DNA of 64,000 bases from Takakia lepidozioides. Its lineage: Eukaryota > Streptophyta > Takakiopsida > Takakiales > Takakiaceae. The notes below the pieces were generated by a model. It was not told where the DNA came from and did no database searches. It worked only from the letters and a program-made list of their open reading frames with translations. Each line of letters starts with the position of its first letter. Positions within the stretch are counted from its first letter, which is position 1. The position numbers and the translations under genes were made by a program. The stretch covers positions 1,054,001-1,118,000 of the forward strand of contig CM060733.1 in the NCBI GenBank assembly GCA_030704615.1, read 5' to 3'. Below are positions 52,601-62,514 of the stretch, piece by piece.

Positions 52601-53935
52601 GCAGCTGTTAAGGAGGAAAGGCAACCTGATGTGCTTGATGATGTGGAAGTCATGCACCTCTTATGTTTTGGAGAAGTCAATGACTACCTGACAAAAGAGG
52701 AGAGCAAGAGAGCCAAGAGGCGGGCAAGGCAGTACTCCTATCTCAAAGGTGAGGTCTACTTTGATGGAAGGGTAGTTCCACCAAGAACTGACAGAGCGGC
52801 AATAATCACTGAAGTACATGAAGCCACTGGCCACTTTGGAGTCAGAAGAACACAAGAAGAGATATGCCGACGTTATTTCTGGCATGATAGAACAAAACTC
52901 ATCAGGCAAGTACTCAAGGGCTGTGGTAAATGTCAACTGGCCAAACAGAACGGAGTGTTGCGCTCAGGTAGCTCAAAACTTCACAGCATTCCAGTAGTGG
53001 ATCTGTTTTTCAGAGTTGCAATTGACACGGCAGGACCATTACCTATAACCAGCAGGGGCAATCAGTACTTTCTGGTGGCAATCGATCACTTCTCAAAATG
53101 GATAGAAGCTGCACCAGTGGCAGATCATACAGCAGCCCTTGCTGCCCGCTTTCTTGAGGAAGAAGTAATTGACAGGTATAGCTGCCCACATACGTTGCTC
53201 ACTGACAATGGCACAGAGTGGGGAGGTGAGTTTGAAGATACATGCCACGAATACGGTATAAAGAGGGAGCATAGCGCCCCCTACTGGCCTCAGTGTAACG
53301 GCATGGTGGAAAGGGTCATTAAGTCTCTCAAACAGAGTATCACCACCCTAGGAGTTGGAAACGACACTGAGTGGGATCAGAATCTCTATAAGGCCCTGTT
53401 TGGCTACAGAATGGGTGTCCATGCTTCCACTGGATTCTCACCTTTTCAGGTACTTACTGGTAGGATTCCCAGGCTGGGAATTGACAACAGGTTACATTTT
53501 CTTACAACACCAGTCAATTCTGATGGATCTGTAGCAGAGGTCACACTTATGATGCAGAAGAAAATCCAGCTTCTCACAGAGATGAAGGCAAGGCTACGAA
53601 AGAGTGTGAAGAAAGGGCAGCGTCAACAGGCAAGAGATTATGAAAGAAGGCATCAAACAGGGCATACCTACTGCACGTTGATGGAAAACAGCAAGGTAAT
53701 GATGTTGAGGCCTGGAAAGAGGTCTTCCATGACATCTCCATGGGAGGGACCCTATGACTTTTTGGGATACAAGGATGCAGGAAGCACAACCAAGACAGGA
53801 GAAGCTGCACGAAGATGCAGGTTGAGAGATGGAGCAGACAAGGAATGGGTAAGGAGTAGGAGGGATTTAAAACCCTTCATACCACCAATAGGTGTTCAGC
53901 CGTTAAAGGTGGTCAGTGAGGACCCTGACACTTAA
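49628..53935 (+). CDS. Pol polyprotein of the gypsy element (RT, RNase H, second RNase H-like, integrase)
   Basis: Open from 49628 (after TAA 49625-49627) to 53935, about 1435 codons, with no ATG at its start (first in-frame ATG 49760), so it is expected as a Gag fusion. An acidic linker comes first. RT: WSCPVTLPPKKDGSKRFCGD, FSALDLQSGFWQI, GLYEWLVMPFGLKNATATFQ, and FVDDV (50724-50738) as the YxDD-box. RNase H 1: FVLDVDWSIKGVGAVLSQ, GECYALVWGVLHFRQYL, RTDHKPLEWL, ANVDALSRYP. A second, diverged copy follows at 51608-51960 (LLKLAWDRGAINASLFQ, REEYYACVWGLWHFKKIL, ETDLDPYWWL, STDGMLTKDHG). After a long linker comes the integrase zinc domain (HEATGH ... CGKCQLAK), the DDE core (AIDTAGPLP, LLTDNGTEWG, GMVERVIKSLK) and a C-terminal SPWEGPYDFLGY tail; no chromodomain is obvious. 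Confidence 0.95.
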   Translation, partial: CPNLTSDEQYLGLWEKKRKPEEEYEDTEEASSGSDTSKSDKDEEMGGSEESKEVETALRDVEEIIDDVNLGEDLFEDQGMSELLQEETHKSMAAAIIQEAYQKAWNGELGNNNLEIEDDFHDWNQVVTQEERQRMAHSVSQVEGKNWEPSQEEEMESRWRSLKSRLHINPELAPEHRIELEQELKANQECFALSKADLGYCSEVEHTIDTQGFPPCRSRPSRLSEWEEDEVQGQIETLISQGKMRESSSEWSCPVTLPPKKDGSKRFCGDFRPVNRLTRRDSYPMPLIQDVLNQLGKAKWFSALDLQSGFWQIKMDDRDIGKTAVITKKGLYEWLVMPFGLKNATATFQRTMNRVLKEEIKDCAKVFVDDVNIHSKDWGDHVGHIKRVLSKVRKANLRLNPDKCYFANLQLVFLGHVISEEGTWPDPDKIAAIERFPLPKNHTALKSYLGMTGYYRPYVKGYAGVAVPLFTLTKKDVKFIWSAEAQNAFSALQVKLVTAPILARPDFSRPFVLDVDWSIKGVGAVLSQKEYKKERVIAYASKVLSDAQRKYHPMEGECYALVWGVLHFRQYLYGTPFVIRTDHKPLEWLATVSDAYGRRGRWIMMLQDFEFKIVHRAGARHANVDALSRYPVGPAEETEEIEVYSTSLYSQKREGRKRDGAYLLKLAWDRGAINASLFQFKEGKEELREEAHRQVGYSSEKGEMICKREEYYACVWGLWHFKKILLGSHFSLETDLDPYWWLYSEHHIGIDLLGDFSFEFVPGIVRSSTDGMLTKDHGILKGELKPGTMPDGEGKRVTFAAQIFAKKKKQGKGIDQSSSVNLVREGIWKDKGAGRIEATAISNKEREHLMPSCPTIHMITRGSRARDKELSEVHPACELVEERSNNEKGSLQETPFLQHLTSTPTTRRTRVTSSSEYPAKENMGGECSTKTFCSSDSDGTSGSGQDTSSCNKIDEGDWVPWTAPTKATQMSLLREAERWGKSSLISSDHHTAAVKEERQPDVLDDVEVMHLLCFGEVNDYLTKEESKRAKRRARQYSYLKGEVYFDGRVVPPRTDRAAIITEVHEATGHFGVRRTQEEICRRYFWHDRTKLIRQVLKGCGKCQLAKQNGVLRSGSSKLHSIPVVDLFFRVAIDTAGPLPITSRGNQYFLVAIDHFSKWIEAAPVADHTAALAARFLEEEVIDRYSCPHTLLTDNGTEWGGEFEDTCHEYGIKREHSAPYWPQCNGMVERVIKSLKQSITTLGVGNDTEWDQNLYKALFGYRMGVHASTGFSPFQVLTGRIPRLGIDNRLHFLTTPVNSDGSVAEVTLMMQKKIQLLTEMKARLRKSVKKGQRQQARDYERRHQTGHTYCTLMENSKVMMLRPGKRSSMTSPWEGPYDFLGYKDAGSTTKTGEAARRCRLRDGADKEWVRSRRDLKPFIPPIGVQPLKVVSEDPDT

Positions 53936-53944
53936 AAAAAGGAG
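53932..53944 (+). other. Polypurine tract
   Basis: AAAAAAAGGAGG just before the 3' LTR, the usual plus-strand primer. It overlaps the last bases of pol. Confidence 0.7.
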
Positions 53945-53956
53945 GCACACTACATA

Positions 53957-56332
53957 TGTAGTGTGAGTGCAGGGGGTAAAAATTTCAAGTTTTTGTTTGG
54001 CCTTAGGTTTCGGCACTACTACAAAGGGAGTGCCCTTCGTGCTGATGAAGGGGAGGAATTGTCCATAACTTGAGGTAATTCCATGGAAAGACTATGTTAT
54101 ATATCTGCCAGGAACAAAATATGGCTAAGTTATGACATGCGCCTTTTTCATCCCTAGGATGAATGATTTTCATCCATGATGTTGAACCCTAGAAGCAGGA
54201 TGTGAAATTCGAAGGGGAAGAGTGCGTGTATCTTTTCGCAGCTGCTGCAGTGGTGTTGGCAGCACAGGATATCTGAGAAAGTTCCACCTACGCAAAGGGT
54301 ATCAGCTTGCTTTTAAGAGAAATGTTAAGAGCTCCTGCTTGGCTTTCTGTGCAAGAAGAGTGCGTGTATCTTTTCGCAGCTGCTGCAGTGGTGCTGGCAG
54401 CACATGATATCTGAGAAAGTTCCACCTACGCAAAGGGTATCAGCTTGCTTTTAAGAGAAATGTTAAGAGCTCCTGCTTGGCTTTCTGTGCAAGAAGAGTG
54501 CGTGTATCTTTTCGCAGCTGCTGCAGTGGTGCTGGCAGCACATGATATCTGAGAAAGTTCCACCTACGCAAAGGGTATCAGCTTGCTTTTAAGAGAAATG
54601 TTAAGAGCTCCTGCTTGGCTTTCTGTGCAAGAAGAATCGGTGCCGCCTTCTTCGTAAGCAATGATCAAACCAGAGGGATCAGGTTTGTGACAAGGGCGGT
54701 GCACCACTGCTGTCGCCATTGTCTTGATGAGCACATTAATGAGGAGATGGAGCGGCTCAGCAGGTGTTGGGAGATGAGAAATATAGGCTGGTGTGTATAG
54801 CGCCTCAGGTTATCTGTGATCAAATCTAGTAGCTGCTGTCTGTTTCTGAGCTTTAGGACCGGATCACTTTGTAAAAGAATCAGCTTGCCTTAAAGAGCGA
54901 CGTTAAGGGATCTGGCTTGGCATTCTGTGCAAGAGGAAGCGGTGCCGCCTTCTGGTGTGTATGGCGCTTAAGCTATCTATAATTAAGTTTTGTATCTGCT
55001 CTCTGTCTTAAAGGCTGTAGGACCAGATCACTTCATAGGGAAGGAATGCACATGTAGAAGGATAGGGTAGAGGTTGGCAGACACAAGGATGTGCCAGCAG
55101 CTGAAGCAGAGCCGTCATGCCTTAATGAGGACTGGAATCACGATAAGAAGAGACGTCGGAAATGGCTGACGAGGGAGAGGACAAGGTGTCTTCGTGACAG
55201 GCAGACCCACCGCCTCAATGAGTATAAGACAGATAAGTTTGAAGAGTGGCTCTCTCTTTTTGGTGACTTAGAAATCGCTTTGTGAAGTTTTGGACGGTCT
55301 CTTGTATGTAGTAAGAGACACTGACATGTGAGGAAGAAAAAGAGCTTTGGAAAAGGAATGAAGACACTGGACTTCAAACCAGGATGGACTGGAGATGGAT
55401 GCACCTGCTGTTACATTGTATAGTAGGAAAAATGAATGGAAACAGGGTTGATTCGTTGCTGGGACAGAATGGTTGCTGCTGTTGTATTCTTGTTCCTTGT
55501 TTCAGCGTCGTGAGCTTGTACAAACAATCTGGCCTGGGATGTTGACACATTGCAGTCAATGTGGAACTAGCTTGGTAGGTAGAGGAAACCAGTGAGAGTT
55601 AGATAGAACTGTTTGGGCAAATGGCTGCACCTGGGAAAAGGGGAGTGTGAAGCATCTGTCATTGGCAAGAGAGGGACTGATAAAAGGGTTGATTATATCT
55701 TGTGTGACCAAGGTTGATTTCAATGCTGGGTGCACTGGATGCTTGGCTGAATGCGCATTACATTGCATCATAGACATGCTACAGTGGAAAGAGTGAGGAA
55801 CATAAGGGAGAGAGCTGACCAGCAAGAGGGGATGGAGAGGAATGGATGATTGGGGCGGTAAGATAAAGAAAGCATGAACCCATGAAGGGCCAAACTGGTG
55901 GGCCTGCAACTCATGGCAGATCTGAGTTGCCTCCTTCCAAATCGTGATCTTATTACAAAGGGGATTCCACTTGTTGCTGACCAAGGGAGCTGCCCACAAG
56001 GGCAGTGGTCATCACTGACGTAGGGCTGGTTGCATCACTGAAGACAGCATGGTAACATGGCTGGTGCAGTGTACCAGGGAGAGGATGTCGTGTAGAAGTA
56101 GAATCACGGGTGAAAACAATACAGACTCCCCATCCATGTCTTCTCTTCCGCTGCGGCGTGGATGAGGATTGTGTGAACTCTGATCATGAAGGACCTGAGG
56201 GAAACCCACACCGAGTGATGCTGGTTGGATCACCTGAGAGGAGAGCTCCTTTCCTTCCTTACAATCAACCTGGGGAGGAACACAACTAGACTTGCACAGA
56301 AGGGGATTCACGCCCTTTCTTTTCACACTACA
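53957..56332 (+). repeat. 3' LTR of the gypsy element
   Basis: Runs from TGTAGTGTG to CACACTACA (56324-56332), 2376 bp. It is offset 8994 bp from the 5' LTR over the first 1.6 kb and 8962 bp after the 32-bp indel. The sequence just before it reads CACACTACATA, so the junction forms a perfect 20-bp palindrome (53947-53966). It contains the 138-bp triplication. Confidence 0.95.
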
Positions 56333-57100
56333 GAGGGACTCTGAGGGGAGAGCTGAAAAACGGCTAAGTACTAGCCGCACAGACCGCAAATTGCGGAGCT
56401 CCATCCCCCGTCCCTCCCCTAACTTCAGAAAGGAATGTTTTATTAGTTTTATTACACACACATCCAAAGAGCCACATGAAATTTCTGTAACATTCACTTA
56501 GAATTGAAAAATAAAAAAGCCTCCTCCGAAACCCCCCCAGCCACAAACCCTTCATGCTTTCCATCCTGCCTGTCGTGTTCTCGTTGATTTTCCACCGTTA
56601 CAATAATTTATTCAATTGGTGTGTCTTTGGGGCAGCTTTTCCATATTTCAGAAGGCCTCAAAAGTCTCAAAATACACAAACTAGTCCTCATAGCTAACAT
56701 ACCAAGGACATTTCCCCCTCTCTCACACACCCAACTTTTCTACTCTACAAAATTGCCTTGAAACCCATACTCCACGACATCCAACGAAAACTAGTTGGCA
56801 GAAGCTTTTAGCTTTAAGGACCCTTACTGTTTGGCAGCTTCATCTTTAGTCATAAAGTTTCTTCCGATCTTCTTTTGTTCTTTCAACCTTCAGTTCCCAC
56901 CGATTTGTGCATACGCATACTTTCATCCTTACAGTGCAAAAACCCAGAATGACATCCTTCCCCACTCGCTTGGGCAGACACACCTTTATCACTACAAAAT
57001 GGCTCCAAATTGCCACTCTTCTGTCTTTCACACAAACTAGTCTCAGTAACCACAAGGCCCGAGGTATCCTCCCTGCACTTTCTAAAGGTTGTGCAGGGAC
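56333..57100. other. Between gypsy element and dynein gene; no separate gene
   Basis: Probably the 3' UTR and downstream region of the minus-strand dynein gene. No domain found in the small ORFs. Confidence 0.4.
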
Positions 57101-60100
57101 TCAGTCATTTAGACCACAGAGCATGGCAACACCACGCCTGGTCCAGTGCCCAGGTGGGTGTTTGGAAGGCATGCGAATACTCATCAGGAAATTTGTTGAG
57201 TGGCCAGTGGTAGCCAACACACCCCTGCGCTCGGCCGTGCGGTAGACAGGGCAGGTGTAGCAGTGTGAGGCCTTGATATCCGAGAGCAGGGCCGGTTTCA
57301 ACCAAATCATTGGTGCAGCCACATGTAGAATCTTGGGCTTGGACTCGCATAGCACCTTGTTGACTGGATCCCAGGCACAGCCCTCAACAAAAAGGCCTTT
57401 GATGTAGACGCCTTCAGCTGGCACCGTTAGTGGTTCGGAGTCCAGCATGTGGAACTCGAAGCCGATGCCATCAATGGCGAGTTTGCGGCGTCGTGCATAG
57501 TTCTGGAGCGCAGCTGTCATGAATGATTGTGCGAAGAAGAAGCCACTGATCCAATTCACTGCCGGCCGTCCTTCCCTGTACCACTTTGCCAGCACCTGTA
57601 TGCCCCCTCATATATTCTCTAGTCTGATGGCTTGATCCAAGAGGGCAATAAATGTGTGAGCTTCACAAAAGGTATCTTTTGCAGCTTCATGGGCTCCTAA
57701 AGTCATTGAATGTGATTTTACCCTCCGTCCTTAACCTTTGTAGGTGCTTTGTGGGTTTAGATTTGCTCTTCTGTGTGTCCCGTAGGATGTCAGTTTGACT
57801 CTACTGGTATATCTTTTCACCAGTTTTAGAGCATCTTTATGGGCAACCTTCATTGTGTGACATGCAGCCAAGGTACAGATCCCTCATGTCTAAGCTGCAT
57901 TGTGGCATGGCATTACCTTGCAACTTTGACAACACTGTCTCTAGCCATACTGTTAGAGGTCATTTTTCAGCACCTACCTTGAAGTAGGAGCGCACATTTC
58001 AAGGAAGCATACTGAATTGTGCAGAATTTGGCCAGAGACCATTCTTGTCCTGATTAGTACACAAACTTTTCTTTGAACATTGTTTGCAGACATCAAAACC
58101 TGAGTTCAAATCTTTAACTGTAACAAATAAATTCGTACATAACGTCATGCACTCATACCTCAATGCGCTCTAGGAGATCCTTGACGTATGATGCCAAGGG
58201 CTTTAATGATGGATACGACACTTTTGCCCACATCGCCGGTATCTAACCATGACAACAACTGATCATTAGCCTTGGCTAGTTTTCACCCTGGTAGTATATT
58301 AAAGTTGAAATTTGTCAATATACGAACTTGATGTCAACAATTGCACATGCAAGACCTGGTTGATAGTAATGCTGCGGAAGGCTGTCTCGAGCGCTGCAGA
58401 CATGAGCACGAGACCTGCAATGGCTTTCTCAATGGTCAAGAGTGAGCTCCGTATCCTGCACCAACTCCATGGACAAACATGTACAATATGAGAAAACAAG
58501 ATAAATTTTAGGGGTTCCACATGGACATGGTCCCTTTCCCTGATGAAAATCTTGAAATATAGCATCTTCAACTGGCAGGTATTGCCATGGACTAATATTG
58601 ATGTTCGTTAATAAAATGTGTCAAGAGAAAGAAAAGAAGAAAGTAAATTGTTCCAAGTAAGACACTAAACCCTAAACTAAAGCAGTATTGAAAATACTGA
58701 CTACCAAGGGAGCAGTCAGATTCAAGACTGACATATTGATGAGCTTGTTGAAACGTGTCATCTCTTGGCTCAGCACAGTATTCATGCTCTCCTCATATAA
58801 CACTGGGTACTTCAGCTCACATGCCTCTATATCAAAATGGGGTGGCAAAATCCGCAACATTTCCTTCACAACTGCCCCCACCCCTTCGCCGCCACCTCCA
58901 CCCCCACTAGCTCCCCCACCTCCCGCACCTGTCAAGACAAGGCCAGATTTCAGTGTCTGAATATGTTTATACTGTTCGTGCCCTACAATTCACATACCCT
59001 CGCTGGTTGGCTCATTTCTAGGACTGAATTATCTTTCCCAGCCCCTGTTGTGTGGCATCTATCATATTTACGACCCAAATCAGATTAAAAAATGTCATTC
59101 ATCACTGGTAACAACATCTAATACTCTTCTCAGCTGTTCTTTCATTTCAAACCCTTTTAGGTGTTTAGTTCTGGTACACAGTGATGTGTGTGCCCCTATG
59201 AAGCCCAATTTCATGCGGATGAAACCATGCTTATTCTTCCAGAAATGCCCCAAGGTGCCATGCCCATAGCTGCCATGTGCACTATGAAGATTCTTCTTTG
59301 CTGTAATGATAGGGAGACTGCCACATATATGCCCCTAAAGAGCAATTTAGAAAGAATTTCTGACCATGGGGGCCCAGATGGCCCATCACACCAAAAGAAA
59401 GAAAGGACAGCAAAGGAACTTATAGCATCCATAGGAATCTCAAAGAGCTCATGGGACAAAGGAAAGCAGGATAGAAGAGAGAAGTGGGGCCCTCAACAAG
59501 CAGCCCAAGAAAGAAAGAAAACTAACTACACCCACTGTAGGAAAGAAAACTTTGTAACATCCACAGAGGGCCCCGAGGGCTCATGCAACTCACCTATTGC
59601 ATCTGCAGATGCAAGCAGCAACGAATTCAAAATTAGGGTTGTGCCATTCATGTCCTTTGTGATATCTGCATTAGAATGCAGACCAAAAGCCTCAGGCGCA
59701 GGAATGACTGGAAATGTGTCCACATACTGCATGTAGGATGCTAAGTCTCCTGCTGGGGGAGTACGGTAGATGCCAGATTCTGACAGCTTGTAGCCCTCCA
59801 CTGTCATCTCCATGCAATACACCGTTCGTAGTATTGTGGTCAATAGCAATCGGTCCTTGTCATCTGCAAATTATGAAGGTCAGTGTAACAGCAACTGCTG
59901 GACAGGAGGATAGATATGGTCCACTTCTGCCTAAACATGGATCAATCCTTGTTTTGAGAGAGTAACTGTCAAAATTTTGGGATTGCAGTTGAAACCCCTA
60001 AGTAAGCGGTGGATTTGCATGCAGGACGGTGGCAGGTGGGGGGTTTATTGGCTCCCATCAGTGTCAAAAATCCTAAGCCCCTGCTGTGCCTTCCCCAGGT

Positions 60101-60545
60101 GTCACCTCATCTCCTTTGCTGAAAACTACTTCCTGTGCCTCCAGGTAGCACCTCCCTCAGGTAACATCTCTCTTATTGAACAATTTATGAAGAATAATTT
60201 GATGATTTTCTCAAGTTTATTATGGATGAAAGTAGATTATACTATTCACAAAGAGGAGCCATACGTGACTAGCCACTTGTTCAATGCTAGTGCAAGTCAA
60301 ATTTTTTGCTACCTTCTCTAGTTGCACACATCACTTCATGGAGATATAGTTATTATTGTTAGGGCATCTACAACTCCCCAAAAATAGAGAAGATGTATAA
60401 TGCATAAAAAAAGAGTGCAAAATATGAGCATACCTGTGACTCGGCCACCGTAGTTGCACTCCCCTGTCACGTAGTTTAATGCTTCAAGAGGCATGGCTTG
60501 GCCCTCTGCAGTGTCATTGATGAACATATGCAGCTGTCGCACACT
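57101..60545 (-). CDS. Axonemal dynein heavy chain, C-terminal exons
   Basis: Minus-strand exons with matching splice sites. 60434 to about 60545: [27 protein letters not shown]. 59594 to about 59860: [50 protein letters not shown]. 58733-58928: a Gly-rich start, then [19 protein letters not shown] and [20 protein letters not shown]. 58356-58455: [20 protein letters not shown]. 58159-58242: [27 protein letters not shown]. 57101-57595: [70 protein letters not shown], stop at 57101. [22 protein letters not shown] and [13 protein letters not shown] are signatures of the C-terminal domain of dynein heavy chains, motors of cilia and flagella. Joined phases agree (for example AAT-AT + G at 58733/58455). 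The rest of this very long gene would lie upstream, where LINE DNA (60.66 kb onward) now stands. The protein needs flagellated cells. Confidence 0.92.
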
Positions 60546-60664
60546 TTCATCCCCAAACCAAGGAACCCATTAGTTATACAATTACATACCATAGCTGTGC
60601 TATTGGAAGTCATCACATAAAGTGTCCTGCTCTCCCTCACAACGATCTGCATGTTTTAAAGTAG

Positions 60665-61390
60665 AGGCAAGAACAAGGTGTTAACATTTGTATGTCTCTC
60701 TGTGTCCTCGTCATTATTTGGTGGCTTGATGAGAAACCTTTCTTTCTTTCTCTCTCTCTTACCAAGGAATCCAGAAGGGGTGGACATCACATCCAGACAC
60801 GAACGCAATAGACTCATTAGGAGAGAGCTTATGGAATTACATGTCAAGAGAACCTGGAAGCTACCCAATCTCACGACAAAGCTCCACTTCTATCGAGAGA
60901 CATTCTTGGTGCTCCGAGATGATAGAATCTTGAGGCCAAATCACCTTTCAGCATCTCTATCTCCTTCCCTCCTGAGGGCCTTGGGACGGTTCAGAGTAGG
61001 TTCCCACAACTTACAGATAGAGACTGGCAGATGGGAAAACCTGCAACGGGAGGACCGCCTATGTCCAGTTTGCATAGGGCGCAGCCGAGAAATTGAAACT
61101 GAAGAACACTTCTTCTATTGCCCTCTATACTACGAGATCCGTGGGAGATTCCACTGTTTATTCCGTGGAACCCAATCTCTCACTGAAGTCTTCCTATATG
61201 AGGATCAGAAATGCTTGGCAGCATTCCTGCACGAGGCCTTCACCCTTAGACAATCACTCGAACAATAGTTCTTATTCTTGGCGGTTTTGTTTCCTCTCTC
61301 ATGTTTTCTTCCATTTTGTCCCATAAGCTCTATGAGCTTTCCGCGGACGTTATAAAGCACCATTTCATTTCATTTCTCTTCTCTCTCTCT
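60665..61390 (+). repeat. LINE 3'-end fragment
   Basis: Plus-strand frame 60726-61268: VDITSRHERNRLIRRELMEL, KLHFYRETFLVLRDDRILR, LLRALGRFRVGSHNLQIE and RLCPVCIGRSREIETEEHFF followed by YC. The C-x2-C-x(n)-H-x3-C pattern is the zinc knuckle that ends many LINE ORF2 proteins. A tail with CATTTCATTTCATTTC follows. It belongs to another LINE family than copies A-D, by eye. Confidence 0.75.
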
Positions 61391-61399
61391 CTTTTCACA

Positions 61400-62460
61400 C
61401 TGTGCGCGCCAGCGCCGCCTCCACTACACCATGTCCTCGTCCAAACGTCATAGGACCTTTCGACGAAGATGGAGACTCGCCTACACCCTCGGCCCATCCA
61501 GAGCACCACCTATCACACTCCTCTCCTCTGCTTCTCCTTCCTATCCCAGCCTCTCCTGTCAACATGCTTCTCCCCTGTGCCAGTACTCCACGAGGAGTGC
61601 TGACATCCAACATCTTCGAGATCAATTTGCTCTCCTGCAAGCACGCTTCATCTCCGAGGAGACACTACAGTAGTTGCTTGCAGCCCGGGACAAGGACTTG
61701 GAGAATCTACGAGCTGAGGTCACCAACTTGTAGGCTTCTCTTCTGGAGAGCAACAACAAAATGGATGGTTTGTTGAAACAACTCATTATAAAGCCTACCG
61801 ACACTCGCATATCTAAGCTTGAGGGTGAAGTGAGGTCCCTCACAGAGAGGGACCTCTCAGGTCGCTTGGCCAAAGTGGAGAAGGACCTAGGCGCACTGAA
61901 AATCGACTTCGAAAAGACTCTCAAGGACAAACTCGGTCCTATAGAGCAAATGGTGCACAGTCGTGCTTTGGAGATGCCCCTCATGGCGAGTATTCATCAG
62001 CAAGTGCTAACCCTCAGTAAGGATTTGGAGACCCACAAGGCAGCTACGTATACAATGGCTCCGGAGCTCGAGGACCATAAGGCAGAGGCTTCCTCTTTTT
62101 TTTGCTAACATCGTCAAGGCCAGCACAGCACCAGCCGAGAAGAGTTCCCATACCTTGGAGGAAACAGTTTCAGCCACCTTGCTTGAGGAGCAGCAACAGG
62201 CTTTCAAAGCCCTGAACATTCGGGTCACTGGTCACCTAGGTACCCTTGCAGAGGGATACCCTCATGACGTGGCCACCACCCTCATTCACCAAAACCCTGC
62301 TCTACCATGGGGAGCCAGTGGCATTGAATGGGCTTGGCGTGCAGTAACTTCGGAGCACAAAATCCTGTTCATAAGATTCAAAGATAAAGGTGCCCGGGAT
62401 AGGGTTCTTAGACAGAGGCCTCAATTGAGAGGACATGGTACAGGGGCAATATGCTGTTTA
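61400..62460 (+). pseudogene. LINE ORF1-like coiled-coil protein (decayed)
   Basis: Frame from about 61431: IQHLRDQFALLQARFISEET, in-frame TAG 61671-61673, LLAARDKDLENLRAEVTNL, TAG 61731-61733, ASLLESNNKMDGLLKQL, SKLEGEVRSLTERDLSGRL, QQVLTLSKDLETHKAA, then a frame change and EETVSATLLEEQQQAFKAL with HKILFIRFKDKGARDRVL. Both TAGs sit where Gln would suit a coiled coil. Coiled coil followed by a small basic RNA-binding-like part is the layout of LINE ORF1 proteins. Confidence 0.65.
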
Positions 62461-62514
62461 TAGAGATGGGAGGGTCATCATTCGACAGCAAGAACGTCGC
62501 CCCTCTAACACTAA

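Larger units (their letters stand above)
44963..56332 (+). mobile_element. Ty3/gypsy LTR retrotransposon, nearly intact
   Basis: An 11.4-kb element: LTRs of about 2.4 kb, tRNA-iMet primer site, gag-protease ORF, pol ORF (RT, RNase H, second RNase H-like domain, integrase) and polypurine tract. The termini are TGTAGTGTG ... CACACTACA. GAGG occurs on both outer flanks, a probable 4-5-bp target duplication. The LTRs differ by a 32-bp indel and a few substitutions by eye, so the insertion is recent. Pol order RT-RH-INT marks Ty3/gypsy. Confidence 0.95.
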
